DNA of 64,000 nt from Myotis daubentonii (taxonomy: Eukaryota; Chordata; Mammalia; Chiroptera; Vespertilionidae). Every line of letters begins with the position of its first letter. Position 1 is the stretch's first letter. Made by a program: the position numbers and the translations under genes. Shown piece by piece: positions 32,301 through 45,818 of this stretch. The notes under the pieces were generated by a model. It had not been told where the DNA came from. It searched no databases and saw only the letters and a program-made list of their open reading frames with translations. The stretch lies in assembly GCF_963259705.1 (NCBI RefSeq), contig NC_081850.1, positions 33,695,799-33,759,798 of the forward strand, written 5' to 3'.

Positions 32301-33124
32301 TCACACATGTGTGGATAAATGGACAAATGAATAAGTGGAATGAAATAGTTAAGTGAGCTAATTTTTCTATTGTTAGTGAGTTCACAGGTTGACACCCAGT
32401 ACATGTAGTTCTTACATAGAAATGGGTTGGGTTCTAAAAGTTTGTTTATAAGTTGGTAGTTCAGAACTTGGAACACATTTTTCCATATAAGTGATACTAT
32501 AAATTATGCTCACTCTAGTCCACAAAAGATTATTTGATGTATCATAGCACTGAAATACTATAGAATTGTTGAAATTTTGAAAAATTAAAAAAAATGATAA
32601 CTGTGGTGTCATCTTTTAAATTTTATTAAAATATTGTAAGCCCACAATTCATTTCAAGAAACTGGTGTTTCTTGGCATTTTATAATAGTATAAATAAAAC
32701 AAAGCTGAATGCTGATAAAGGCTTAGCATGGATAAAGAAGACAGATGGAGAAATTCTGAAAAATTCTATGGGAAACTGAATTTTTTCAGGAGCATCAGTT
32801 CTTTATTCTTTTCATTATTCCAAATTTATGCTTTTCTTTGCCATGATAAATTTTTACCATTAGAATATCTTTTGGACTCATCAGCAAGGATTATGTCCAT
32901 TTTGGCTCAAATGTAAATGATACATAGACACAAATCTTAGAAGCAAAACAAAACATACCAAAAAAAACCCTTACCCATTTACACCTAACCTCCTTCAGCA
33001 AAATTTCCTCTTATCTTAGTATTTTCTCTTGCTTTAGAAATGTTTTTTCTCTCTTTTGTTTTTGCTTTACTCTTCCTTTTTCTCTCCAACATAGTCCCTT
33101 ACCTCCCAGTCAGTATACCCAGTA
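32301..33124. other. No recognisable feature
   Basis: AT-rich sequence without repeats or frames that I can assign. Confidence 0.4.
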
Positions 33125-33562
33125 TAGGCCCTTTCTGTATTGAATTGGGGCTGGCATTTGGGACCAATTCTTGAATATTGTGGATCTTGTGTGACTTTTG
33201 AAATTAGTTAATAAAAAAAAGACCAAGAAACTTATGCTTGAATCACTCACATTGTGAGGACATTCCTATGGAGAATCTCATGTAGCAAACTGTGACCTCT
33301 TGCTAACAGCAGTGCCAACTTGCCAGCCGTGTGAATGGGTCACCTTAGAAGCACATCCAAGCTCACACAAGCCCTTTTCCAGAGACTGTAGGCTCAGTGA
33401 CATTCGACTGCAGCCTCACGAGAGATCCTGTGCTGGAACTGTCTACCCAAGCAGCTCCAAAATTCCTGACCCACAGAAACTGTGAGATATAACACATGTT
33501 TGTTGTTTTAAGCCACTAATTTTTTGGAATACTTTGTCATGTAGGAATAGATAACTAATTCA
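33125..33562 (+). mobile_element. MaLR-type LTR (MLT1-like), degraded
   Basis: The 3' part is characteristic: AGCTCCAAAATTCCTGACCC, ACAGAAACTGTGAGATATAA, TTGTTGTTTTAAGCCACTAA and ends ATAGATAACTAATTCAA. The upstream part (AACTTGCCAGCCGTGTGAAT) fits the same LTR. This is an old non-coding ERVL-MaLR solo LTR. Confidence 0.65.
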
Positions 33563-35118
33563 ATATATTGTTTTGGTTTTTAATTTCTTCACTGGGGGAA
33601 CTGTGGCTCTTGGAGAACTTGTTTATGTAGAAGAGGAAGATGGAGGGTAAGCTCGTGTAGATTGTGAACATTCTTCAAGACAGTGGTGGTCCCCCCAAAT
33701 CTCTGTGCCTTCTTATCCCCTGCACCAGGTTTTGTCCACGTTTCCATTCATGTCTCTGTTTTGTCCTATGTGATGATAAAATACCCTAACAGTGTAGAGG
33801 AGGTTTAGGTTTTCTATACCCCATGACCCATAATGTATCATTGTAAATGACCAAAATTGGGGGGAAGTCAAATGTCCCTGGAATCCAGGCAGGTAAGTTA
33901 AATATGTTGAAGAAGGTGTGGACTATAATACTATAAAATAATGAGAACTGTGGCCTAACTGAAGAGTACATGCCCCGTCTTGAGCAAATCACATTCCAAA
34001 AAAACTTTTATTACTCTATGTTCAGTAAAACTTGTTGTTTTCAGAATTCAGCCAGAGAAGCTCTATGGTACTCTTCATTTATCTAGGGAAAGAGGGCTCT
34101 GCTAGGTGGGATATTTTCTAAATATAGGAAGGAGATTCAGATGGTGTAGTGTCTTTGGCATAGTGTGGCAGTAGCAGCTTAGATGCCATGGAGCACAGTC
34201 ATAGAGTACCTGGCTTTTCTCAGAGCGACTGGTAGGAGCAGGCAGAGCAGCCAAATGGCTAGAGCAGGCCTGAAGTTCCTGTGGGCCTCTTTGATCATGG
34301 AGGACCAAAGGAAAAAGGGTTGTCTGCATTCAAGAGTGCTGTCCATGGTCAGTTTTATTGTCTGTCTAGGAAATAAATGGAGCATGAACAACACCCACAG
34401 ATTCTTGAGAGAGCATCTCTGAATGATGCCTGTGGAGAGGAGCTATGCTTGAAGTCCTCTTCATTACCACCAGGAGAAAGCATCCCCAGGATGGCTGACC
34501 TCCAGGCATCAGTTCATCTTATCTACATGAAGTGGGGTATCCACCCCACTTCAACATCCAAAGGCACTTGAAAGTCCCCTTATCCTTTACCTCCAAAATA
34601 GAGTGGCATTCTCAACAGCCAGGGAGACAGTGGCAGTCATTGAACGGAAAAGATGCCACCCACCCAACACTCATACTTGGATAAATCTGAACAAAACCAG
34701 TTTGAGATCTTACTTACTGTTTCACTCCTGCCATTCTGCCACCCCAAGGCCTTGCATATAAGATAGGAGGAATTTATGGCCTTTTTTTAAAAAAAATAGG
34801 CCTACTCTTGCTTAGAGAAGGAAGAGTAGGAAAAAGTTACAGGAGTGGGTTCTGTTCTCTGGTGGGGCAAGAAGGATAGAATCCCCTTATTAAAATCACA
34901 AAAGAGGTTTCAGCTATATGCAGTACTGGGCAATATGTTACAAAAAGTGTTTAATTGGATCCCCAAATAACCCTAAAAATTTATTTGAGGGTTTCCACAG
35001 TTTGATGAGGAAACTGAGGCCCAGAGCAGCTAAATACTATGAGCAGCCCTTTGAGCTAGGAAGAGGATGTGTCTTGTGCTCTGTGGTGCCATACTGCTTC
35101 CTGCAACTACATGGCTGA
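33563..35118. other. Non-coding stretch with a MIR remnant
   Basis: A reverse MIR-like core (GATGAGGAAACTGAGGCCCA, GAGCAGCTAAATACTATGAG) lies at about 34985-35085. Otherwise no feature is recognised. Overlapping frames at 34102-34571 on both strands do not resemble a known protein. Confidence 0.45.
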
Positions 35119-38100
35119 GTGGGGTAGAGGCATCAGGATGGGGCAGGGCTGCCATTGAGTTAGGAAGGAAGTAGCTTTGATGATTATGTAGATAGGAGAC
35201 TCAGCCCATACTCTTTGCCCGTAGCCCTCTCTTCATCAAGTATGGCCCTGCTCCCAGGATCTCTGTCTCTGCCCCTCTCTAACCCTCTTTAGCTCAGCCT
35301 TGAAATGGTAACCATTGGTAACTTGGAGGAATCTCTAAATCAGGTATCTATCAAGTGGCAAAAAGAATGTTGTTGCAGGTCCAAGAAGATGACATAGGGA
35401 CATGGAGAAGTATCAAGTATCAAAAATTTCAAGTCAACTTCCTCATAGAAACACTATTACATGGGTATTTCATTTCTGTTGCTAGAAATTAATTTTAGAA
35501 GATGGTTTTAAAATGGCTTATATTTCTTTTCTCTCATTGGGAGTTTGTATCCTGGGTTAAAAACTAGAGATACTTAATAAATAGGGATTCCAAATAATTT
35601 ATCATTTAAACTGAGCACTTTCAAAAATAGACGGGGGAGCTATTAATAACACCCCAGGACTATCCCAGATAAACAGGGATGTATTGCTAACCTACATAAG
35701 GGAATTTTAGGATAGAGCATCTTTGAAAGCTGGAGATTACTTGCACATACTTTATAATTTGATGATAAGTTGTTTTAGGTAATGTCATAATAGTTTAAAA
35801 GAAAACGCATGCATATCTCTGGGGCATACTTCTAAACAGTGAAAGAAAGAGGAACTCTTTAGCTTGCTCCTTATTAATAGCCCCAGTGCTTTCAAATTAC
35901 CAGTAAGTTTCTCTTGCCTGGTTCCCACATTTGGATTCTGTCTTTTATGCTGAACATTTGCACACTATCCATATATAAACATCTTTAATGAAGCAGTAAG
36001 ATATTGAGGCGAAACAATGTCCAAGGTGTGAATTATTGCACCATCCGTAATTCATACTGAAGTGTGACTTTTTGTGTTTGCAAAATGGCTGTTTGCCAAG
36101 TTGTATAACAAAAACCCTGGTAATTACAGCCCTAAAAAATTCATATTGTCTTTAAACATCTACTTTTAAGTTGTTAGGAACTGTAAAATTAAAAACCCCA
36201 ATAGTAAAACCAAATCTTCAGATTCTTACGTTTATTTAACTAACTAGTGTTTATGCTAGATACCCTTAAAGATTTTGTTTTTTTTCTTAGTGATTTTAAA
36301 GAAATATGATTAATGGATAATGGATGGAGGTTAGTTAACTAAAAATGTCTTTAGTGAAAGATGTGATAAATTGATATACTAGTACATCAAAAATGAGACT
36401 ACCCACTCGAAAATGGTATATCAGACTTTTCAAATTTCTTCAGGAAATTTGGATTTATATTTTCCTGTTTTATATCAGAGTTAAACTGATTCATTTGACA
36501 TGCATATGTGCACTTACAAGTTTGGAATATCTAAGATAGATGTAGGAAAAGCCCTAGGCAAAACCACAAAACAGGCAAATTTCAGTAGCATTCAATAGCT
36601 ATTTGTTTGTTTTCAACAATATAGGCACTGGATGCTCCTAGCTCCACATTTTTCTACGTATCTCCCCTCTGGTCCCCAACTCTTTCTTAACCTTCTCTTA
36701 GCCTGGAGTTTCTGATCTCTACTCAACCTAATAGGTGATTATGGTTTACATTATCTCTTATGCCATCTTTTTTTTTTCCTTTGTAACTTGTTTTTCAGAG
36801 AAGTGACTTAGAAGAGTGAGTTGATAGCTCAAGCAGAGTCCGTTGTGTGGACAGGGTGTCTTTTCCAGCATTCCTCAGATCTCCGTGTAGAAATACCTAG
36901 CCCATCTAACCATCCTTTATTATGCAACTGACCAGAGTCATTCTAGTTCACTTGGAAATAACACCTTTTTTAAAAAGAACTTTAAATTTTATTTTTCAAT
37001 CATAATTTACAAAATAATATTGAATGGAAATAACATATCTTTAAGAATAAGAAACTGTTATGTATAAAGGATGTAATAATTGCTGGCTTTGCTCCATAAA
37101 TCACTATATTTCCCTGAAGGTAGTGATAATCAATGTGCTTTGGCTCTCAGCTTCAGCTGGAAGAGTCGAAGAGGAAATATTTCACATTGATTCGTCTCAT
37201 CCAGGATCCAGGCTGTGATGGGAGTTAGTGAATTCTGAAGAATAGCTGCTGCATCCGCTGGAAACATTCCGCATTAGCATACTCCTGTCTTCCTGTCACA
37301 CCGCCTATTCAGTATTGCTTTTTTTTCTCTGCACCAACTACGTTTTCAGAGACAGAAAAAAACACCCTTCAGACTCACTAGGAATACTTTCCATATGAAG
37401 GCTTCTTACCGTGCCTCTAGGACGCTGGTTTTCTGAACTCACCACATCTTAAGGGTGCCTTTTAAAGCTTCCTTTTAAACCAACCCTGGGAAAGATTCAT
37501 TTCATAGAATCTGAAAGAGATCTTAGAAATCATCAAGCTTGGCAGTGTTCTGTTTTATTCTTCAGAACCCTAAGATTCCTCCAAGGGGCTCAGAGGCTGT
37601 GGGGGTCAGGTGCGTACAGGTAAGGTCCCTGCTTTAGTCCTAGCACCTTCACTTTTAACTATTTTATACATTGGACTCTGGGTAAAATTCTCTTGACTAT
37701 GTCAACCAAAATTTGAAAGCTTTTGATCTATTTGAAGTGATTAGTCCCAAGTGATCCAGCCAGTTAATGGCAAGGTGTAGGTCTAAAATATGTCTCTTGA
37801 TCCTGTGGACCCCTGTCTTGCTGTATTAATGCTGCACCTTATGAAAATGGAACCAAGGCCATAAGCTGCTAATACATAGACACTCATGAAGAGACCACTT
37901 TTAAAGTAGAAATAAGCCTTTTAAGAAAATGCTTGACCTCACTGAATTCGGGAATATAAATTAAATGGCGATTTATTTATTTAGTTAGTTTTTGCCTATC
38001 AAACTGGCAAAGATGATAATACTCAGTGGATAAGCAGAACACAGTGAGATTGGTGTTTTCAGCATGTGTTTTATTGGGGTGTAAACTTTGGGGGCCATAT

Positions 38101-41100
38101 TTATATAGAGAGCTTGAAAAATATTTGATGCATTCAGCCTGTCAGCCAGCACGCTCTGTTGCATGATGTTGACGGAAAAGAAACCTTTGATCCCTGTTTA
38201 ACTTTGTTTCACTTCCTCGGCTGCCTCCCTTTATTGTGGAATTTATTTAAGGGGGGAGTACTTGGGATTTGAAAATGTATTCCATGTCCAATACAGTGGG
38301 GACTTGAACAGATATAATCCTAAGAATCGGAAGGTGGGTCAATTATCCTGGCAGTTCTTAGAGAGCAACAAATGGCAGTTCGTGGTTGTCATGTGCTGTG
38401 TGGAGTGCCTTGGTTAAGAACTTTTTGTGTGTTTATGTGTGTGTCTCAGAGGATATATAAAAATCACAGTCATTTGTCTTCAGTAGCTGGAGGTCAGCCT
38501 TTTATTATGAATTCCTGACTAGGAAGAGATGCCCTGCACAAGAAAAGTTCCAGAACTGTGCAGGAGACATTTCTTTTCAGTCTTCTTAGTCTCCCTCCAT
38601 CTACCCAGTGCCCTAAATCTCTAGCTCTGTCTTTGCCCTTTCAGAAAACTGCCTTCAAATCCTCATCCTTCATTTTGGAAAGAATGACACCCTTAACAGA
38701 TTTTGATGTTACCTGTTTTAGATGGGCTTGTTTTTAATGAAAAAGAAGGCTTGGAGCTAAGAGGATGGGGTACAAATGGAGGAATTCTAAGGTTCATTTA
38801 GCAAGAGAAAATTTTGGATGCAAGGAGACCATCTAGAAAGACCATGAAATAACTCCTGAGGAAACCTCCTTTTTGGACCATTTGCTCTTTAGAAGAAGGA
38901 AGGGGTCCTGATCTCAGTGCCTAGGGAGGGCTGCCATTGTAGGTGAATTATTCTCTGGTTCCCTTTCTTTTGTGTCCTTGGCCTCTTTCTAAGTCATTTC
39001 ACATCTCTGAACATCACCAGCCATATTTGTTTTGAAGATGGTCAGATCTAGATTCTTGTAGACCTAAGGGCTCATGTTAGAAGAATCTAAAATTAAACCA
39101 GGTCATATGACATTGTATAAATAAAATGCAAATGACTAATTAAATAATTTTTTTAAAGGAATCAATGTTTACTGCCTACTGGAACATAGCCCGGGAACCT
39201 GAATGAGAGACTGGCACATGTTTCTAAGATGAAGCAACTACAGTATGGGATTTAAAAGCCAGTAATTCCAAAGGGACAATTAAATGAAAAAGGAGTTTAA
39301 CTCACAGTTTACAGACTTATCATCTGCTTGTTTAGCATGTGTAATAAAAAGCAAAGTAGTGGTAGATTTATAAAAATGTCAGTTAGACAACTTATATATG
39401 TACTAATCATTTTTGCATATCCAGTTCTGTTTTCCCTCTCATGATCCTCACTGAGACATTATTTTAGAACAGAATATGGTACTTACATATATATGATTTA
39501 GATATTCAAAGTTGAAAGAATTTATATGCATATATAAATACATATATATGTAAATATATAAATATATATGTAAATATGTATATTATACCATTTTGTCAGT
39601 GCATTGAAAATAATATATTTGTGTGTTTTTCTTGGATGTCCAAGCAGTCTTTTTGCACTGAAGTTCACAGGTTATGTTGTTTTTGTAGGTAGATGTAATA
39701 TAGGAGGCCTGTTTAATTTGCTAATGACAAGAACTTAAATGCATCTTATTGTAATATGAAGAAATTCGCATGCCATTGCTTTATCCTTTGCATATTTGTA
39801 TTTACCTTTACTTTATAGGGCAAACTATTATTTTAATTGCTTTTTTCTCTAGAGAGATGTCCCTGCTCCAAAAGAATTTATGGTTTCACCTACTTATGTA
39901 GAATTTTTAAGAGAGTTCTAAATATACTGAAATATGAGGATTAAAATTGAGGTAGAGATGTAGAAGTTTAAGTGGTTTTATAAAAATTTATAGGAACGTT
40001 TAGGTTATTTTTCTACATGGAAATTAATGGGTGTGTGTGTACGTGTGTTTTAATGGGGTGCTCAAATTAGGATTCTTGTCTAATTTTGCTAAAGTCTCAA
40101 GAATAGAAATTACTTGAAATAAGATCTTCCAGTACTTTCCAATGATAAATTTTGATATAGATTTTGTTCAATAATAACATTTATTGCTTCAGAAAAATCT
40201 CACCCCTCAGAGATCACTTCTTGAGTTAAAAATATATAGCTGCTAAATATAGTAATATAGTTGCCTGTAATTAGAATATCATGAATATCTGAAGACTTTA
40301 TTTTCTGAAATTTATTTATGTCCCACCTCTCTCCAAAAGAATTTGTAGCTATTTACAAAAAGAAAAGAAGACATATATGGCACGGTTAATAAATAGGAAG
40401 AGTTAGGGGCAAATTAGGGAGTGAGAATATGGGTGATAACATAGGAGGAAACAAATTGCCAACTGAAGTTTGAGCATAATTACAGAGATTGAGGGTATCA
40501 AGGACTTAATATTATATGAGCCCTTACTGGAATTTAGCCACTTAAAGTTATACTTGGTTTTCCCATTTGTATTCCTGTTTTAACTTATTTTTTTAGATAC
40601 TGCTTTGTTACTCTCACCTTCCATCTTTTACCAGACTTGAAGATTAGGTAAAATAAGCAGTGAGTTCTTGTTGATATGTAGAAAGATTTAGATTGGAGGT
40701 TATGAAAGTACCGTTCTCGGCAGAGTGTGACCCATAGTTGTGTTTTGTTAAGTCCTCATAGTGTTAAAAAAAAAATTACAGAGCTAACACTTAGAACCAA
40801 GAGGGTTGTGCATAAAAATTCAGACTTTTGGCTTCTCTCAGAAAATTGAAAGAGCAACAACCATCAACTTATTTTCATCCATGATAGCAAGCAGCCTCAC
40901 TCTCTTTAGCCGGAGTTTCTGCTCCTTCCATTTACCTGGCCTTGAGTAGGGCACTTGTGAGTAAGGCCTCTGACAACACTATTTGCAGAGAGCTTGCATT
41001 CTTTCTAATGGTGAGAGGGAATAAGTATTGCATAGCTTGAACTTGTTTCCTAGTGATTTCCTTATGCTTTTTCCTTGTTATAGACTTCCCTCACCCTTTC

Positions 41101-41688
41101 CTGTGGAGAACACAAAGCCCTTTATACCCTAGTACATCTCAGATGATATATCCTCACTCAATATTCATTCTCATTCATTCATTCCAAAAAGTTTATATCA
41201 TGTTTACTACCAAAAATCAGGTCTAGATAACCTTGTCTACAGTTGATATTTTATAAAGTGCTAAATAGCCTGTATAAAAGGGCACTTTAAAAATGCTGTA
41301 CATCGAGATTAGGGAAACTCTTAGATGTTTTGAATCAACTCTAGATTCTAGCGGGGAGAAACTACTTGCAGTGACTCAGTTCACTCAGTACGGGCACCAA
41401 GTGACTAGAAGCTCCTACAGCTCTGTCAGGGCCCAGCTTGCTCTTAGGAATGGAATAGTTAAGAGTTTGTACATATTGAGTGGAGCTGAGCCATTACTCC
41501 AGAAAAGAAAGCTCACTGATAGTAAGACAGATGCAAGTGCAATACTTTTCAAGGAAATAAGAAAATATACATATGGATTTATTCTTAGCTTCAATTTGAT
41601 TTATTTGGGGCACATTCTTTTTTTCTGATCCTAGCATTTGGACACAGACCTAAAACTTAAGTTTTCACATACATTTAAATATAAGGTA
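35119..41688. other. 6.5-kb stretch without recognised transposons
   Basis: This AT-rich segment has no long reading frame through most of its length. I see no HeliBat, SPIN, Ves, L2 or full MIR, although the rest of the window has one every 1-2 kb. A purely AT microsatellite-like patch lies at 39478-39590. 36960-37030 has a weak L1-tail-like look. Repeat depletion is compatible with conserved regulatory sequence but does not prove it. Confidence 0.5.
39478..39590. repeat. AT-rich TATA/TATG patch
   Basis: Degenerate runs of TATATA, TATGTA and AAATATAT over about 110 bp. Low-complexity sequence with no gene signal. Confidence 0.7.
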
Positions 41689-41830
41689 TCTATAATAATA
41701 AAAGCATAATATGCTAATTAGACCAGATAGCCAAATGACCTTCCAGACATCCTTCCAGACAACCTTCTGGATGAAGCCAGGGCTGCAAGGGCCGACCCCC
41801 TTGCACACATTTTGTGCATCAGGCCTCTAG
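41689..41830 (+). mobile_element. Short HeliBat (142 bp)
   Basis: The 5' end TCTATAATAATAAAAGCATA follows host A (41688). The 3' end CATCAGGCCTCTAG is followed by host T (41831). Inside are TATGCTAATTAGACCAGATA and a repeated CCTTCCAGAC motif. It is less than half the size of the other copies but has both termini, so it is an internally deleted element rather than a truncation. Confidence 0.9.
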
Positions 41831-43723
41831 TCTGGTATAAAAGAAGTGTTTTACACAAAAAGAAGTATCTACCAAATCTATTAATTGTTGGAATTAAAAA
41901 CAATAGCAACAAAAACTCTTTTTGTTATTATTACTTTAAATACAAATAAAATTAAAAGATTTCTCAACCTTTGGTTGTTGGTTTCCCTTTAAATGACTTT
42001 TAAAATTTTATTCCTTAGGAGCCAGCCTTTTTAAGTCATTCAATCCTTCAGCCAATTGGCATTTGAGCATTTTTTCTGTGTGTGGTACTGTAGTTCCAAA
42101 TTATACTCATTGAAAACCTGAAAAGTATAAACACTGTAGATTAAGAAAAAGATTTCAAATCATCACAGTCAGATTCCTTCCATATGACTGCTTTTGTTAT
42201 AAAGTTTTATATCATGTGATAACTTACCACTCCAGTAAAGGTCTCATTGATGATGTAAGCAGTTCTCTCAGATAGCTAAGTTCTTTAAAGAAATCAACCA
42301 GCAAGTATCTTTCCTTACAAATTTCAAATTTTGAAGTCTGTATCTGATTTTCAAATTAAGTGAATGAAGTTTATTTCATCAGTATTCTTTTTTTAACACT
42401 AAAAATGGAAGCCTAAAGACAGAGTTTATCATTTTTTTAAAGTGAAGAACAGAATGTGATAGGTTAAATTTTAATCTAATCTTTCTCTAAGCAGCTTCTA
42501 TGGAATCTTTATTGCTAGGATTGGGTACAGTACATTTTATTTTTGAAGGCTTAACTTAAGCTATTCCCCAGACTGTTTTAGTGAATAAAAATAACTCTTT
42601 TAACTCCATACTATTTTGGTGAATATTGTACTTATATGAATATTGTTATGTCAATCCCTGGAGAATTGAATTGTAATAAATACCCCTTCCATGGTGGAAA
42701 CTCAGAGCATTTCAGGAGGAATGCCTAGTATTCCAAATATGATTTATAGGTAATACTAATAAAAGTACATTCACCATGTATGGGGATGGTGATAAATCCC
42801 ATCCTTATAAACTTGTCCTATGACTCCCTTTGTGGGATCTGTATGTGTTAAGTATCACGAGCACAGTTGTAGGTACATGATTTTCTAATTAAATAATTGT
42901 TAATTGACCAAATTTTTTAAAAATCTCATTTGTGTTTCCTGCCCAACTCTGTGTGTCATCCTTAGTAATGAGGAGTTCATAAAAACGTTTTACTTAGTAT
43001 TTGGAATTGCTGCTGCTTATGTGAGTTTAGGTAGTTACTAAAAACTACCCCCTCCCTCCTGAACATACACATGCTGTATAGAACATGAAACCTTTCTGAA
43101 GACTTTGCAGAATGGGGAAAAGAGTTCCCCTATATATGTTAGCTCTGAATGAGACTTGCCTACTTTGCGGTCAGAACAATGTGTCTACTGCATCCAGTGC
43201 TTGACCTTTTGGATGTTGTATTGGGTATGTACTTGGAGGAGGAGATCTGTGCTCCTAGATGACTATCTCAAAGATTTTAATACACTGCATGTGGCCTGTT
43301 GAATTAGAGGTTTCCTACCAGGCTGGGAGAATACTCTGTCACTGGCTCCCATGCCTTGGCTGCATTCTCATGTGTGGTTTTATAAAACTGATGGAATGGT
43401 GCAGACCTGTTGACTAGCCAAGCTTCACTCATCCTACACAAAGTTGTTTGGTCTTCCAGGCAAAAGACTCCCTCTCTCAGGCCTGCTTCTATGCCTCTGT
43501 TCAAATGAGTGGCCCCCTTAAAAACTCTTCTCTAGCTTAATTGCTAATTTATATCTTTATTGCATTTAAGATTTCATTTGAAACTCATATCTTCTAGAAA
43601 GTTTCTCCAATTACTTTAAATTCATCCTGAACACTTACCCCTGTGTTATCACTTTAGCCTTCTTGAAGGCAGGAATCATGTTTACTACTATTACTGTTTT
43701 CTCCATATGTTACAAGAAAATTA
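41831..43723. other. Non-coding stretch
   Basis: The part from about 43470 to 43700 (ACTCTTCTCTAGCTTAATTG, CTTGAAGGCAGGAATCATGT) is reminiscent of a degraded L2 3' region. The rest is unassigned. Confidence 0.4.
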
Positions 43724-43773
43724 TTATCTAAATAATTTATTACCTAAACTTAGGTAATAAATTATTTAGATAA
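43724..43773. repeat. Perfect inverted repeat, 24-bp arms, 2-bp spacer
   Basis: The left arm 43724-43747 (TTATCTAAATAATTTATTAC + CTAA) is followed by AC and then its exact reverse complement at 43750-43773. Pairing fails at the next base on each side. The sequence is AT-rich and could extrude as a cruciform. It does not coincide with any transposon end that I recognise. Confidence 0.95.
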
Positions 43774-43934
43774 CAGTGGAATCAGAGGCACTAGGGCATG
43801 GCTAGATGTATAAAAAATCTTCTAGTTCAACTCCCTCTTGTTTTACACGTGAGGATACTATGTCCACAAGAAGTTAAAGTGGCATTCTGTGAATATTTAC
43901 AATATTTACCAATTGCCAATTTTATACCTAGGAT

Positions 43935-44270
43935 TTATTTTAAGTTTTCATTTTGATGCAATTTCAGACTAGCAGAAAAGTTGCAAAAAAAGTACAAAGA
44001 ATTTCCTTATGCTCTTTATTCAGATTTCCCAAATGCTAACTTTTATCCTATTTGCTTCATTATTTCCCCTCTCTTTTTTCCTGAACTATTTAGACTAAGT
44101 TGCAAACATTGTCCCTCTTTATTCCTAAGTTCTTTAATGTGTAGTTCCTAAAAAAAAATTAGGAAATTAATATTGATACATACTATTACATAATATATAG
44201 ACCATAGTGATTTCACCAGTTGTCCCAGTGTCCTTTATAGCAAAGAAAAATCCTGGATCCCACATAAATG
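43935..44270 (-). mobile_element. Old L1 3' region (L1ME-like)
   Basis: TTTCAGACTAGCAGAAAAGT, GTACAAAGAATTTCCTTATG, TTCCTGAACTATTTAGACTA, and CACCAGTTGTCCCAGTGTCC form the reverse of an old L1 3' region. It parallels the first part of the copy at 5375-6400. Confidence 0.7.
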
Positions 44271-45417
44271 GCAGCTGTAAGATTAGCACCTCGATCTTTC
44301 AGCTCATTCTCTCATCTTCTTTCTGCCTCTCGACACTAAAACATCTGTAAACCTCACCTCAGACAACACCATGGAGTTATCTGGAAAACTTGGTAAACTT
44401 CTTTAGGGCTTTCAAAGCTGTTCAGTAACTTCCAGAATCTGGAGCTAGTAATGATGTTAGTTTTTTAAAGGTCAGTGAATGAAAAGTAGAAATTTTGATG
44501 TCATTCTTCATGCTCTCCTTGTGTATGACAAGCAGAAAGGTCTCATTTATGAGATTAAAATTCAGAGAACTACCAGGAGACAATGTCCGACAGCAGCAGA
44601 GCTTTGGCCAAGAATTAACTAGGATTGGAGACGCCTGAAATGTAGAGACAGGACAATCAGTTCTCTCCTTCTTCCTCACTGAAGATGGTGGTGATGATCT
44701 TTAACCCCATAGGGGGAAAAAAATCATGAGAATGTTCTGTGAAGCTTAATTTAAATAGCTCATCATTTATAAGTTAAATAACACATAGTTTCTAACTTTG
44801 CTACTGTGATTTTTATTAACCAGATCTGGTTAAATGCCAGTTAGAGAATGTGTATTAAACAGAAGGATGTTTCAGTGATTAGGCCTAACCAGGGGCCAAG
44901 GCTTATGTCTATTTTTACAGAGTTTCTTGTTTAATTTACCATACAGTGTCCCAACATGGCTTCCAGCATTAAAGAAAACAGGGTACAGCAGCAAGAATAT
45001 GACACTTCAAAGGTTTGGAGGACAGTTACAACACAGTAAAACCAGAAAATGATACATAAATTATTTATAAAGTGAAAATGTTGGCTTATTCCTCAAACGT
45101 TTTTGTTACTTAATACTATGAGTATCAGAGCCTTTGTTCAGCACATGATGTTCAGGATAATTTGGTAGGCATGAACCAAAGATTCTTTAAACAACTCGCT
45201 TTTATCACAATTCAATTTTATCCCTCTATTCAAGCAGTAACATTCATTTAGTGACTTTGTTGTGGGAACATTTCTTTGCATATAATATACAGAACTGTTT
45301 AAATGTAATCTGTTTTGTATCATTATCCATTTCTCTGGGCTTGCTTGGATGGGACAAATAGAGTCCAGTTAACAGCCTTAAGTAAAAAAAAAATATATCT
45401 GAAAGACATGAATTCTG

Positions 45418-45420
<3 letters not shown>
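44271..45420. other. No recognisable feature
   Basis: Non-coding, unassigned sequence. The 85-codon frame at 44422-44679 (minus) has no domain that I recognise. Confidence 0.4.

Positions 45421-45450
<30 letters not shown>
45420..45450. repeat. (TA)n microsatellite, left of the mariner-like element
   Basis: About 15 TA repeats directly abut the left inverted terminus at 45451. Confidence 0.95.
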
Positions 45451-45454
<4 letters not shown>

Positions 45455-45815
45455 CCCAAAATTCACGCAAGAAGTAATTTTGATAGAAAACACAGGTTTA
45501 TAATTAAAAATTGTAACTTTTTTATTGATTCATAAAGTATACAGCATAGGGTTATGTATGGAATATCACATCGGGTAAATGGCCTCCACGGCTTTTCTGG
45601 CACATACGCAAAGCCATGGTCTTCATTGGTCTTCATTGTCCCTGCTCCTGGGCCATAATTGGTACTTGGTAATGCTTATCAAATTGAAGGGATTGAAATC
45701 AAAGGGCAACAGATATTAGAATCTAATTCAATAAACCAAGTAAAATTAGGCTTTTATTTTTTTTGTTGTTGTTGTTAATGCTCACGCAAAATTCAAATCT
45801 TGCATGAATTTTGGG

Positions 45816-45818
<3 letters not shown>
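45451..45818 (-). mobile_element. Mariner-like element, internally deleted
   Basis: Inverted ends: CCCAAAATTCACGCAAGA near the left edge and TCTTGCATGAATTTTGGG at the right edge agree at 17 of 18 positions. Both sides are (TA)n, matching the TA target of Tc1/mariner elements. On the minus strand at about 45562-45628 a frame reads LRMCQKSRGGHLPDVIFHT then stop. This resembles the C-terminal tail of a mariner-type transposase; upstream of it stops intervene. The element is too short for a full transposase. The family assignment is an inference from ends, target and tail. Confidence 0.55.

Noticed and set aside
41293..41628. 111-codon plus-strand frame in otherwise frame-poor DNA
   Set aside because: The composition is unremarkable, no known domain is seen, and there is no Kozak or splice support. 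It cannot be called a gene from sequence alone.
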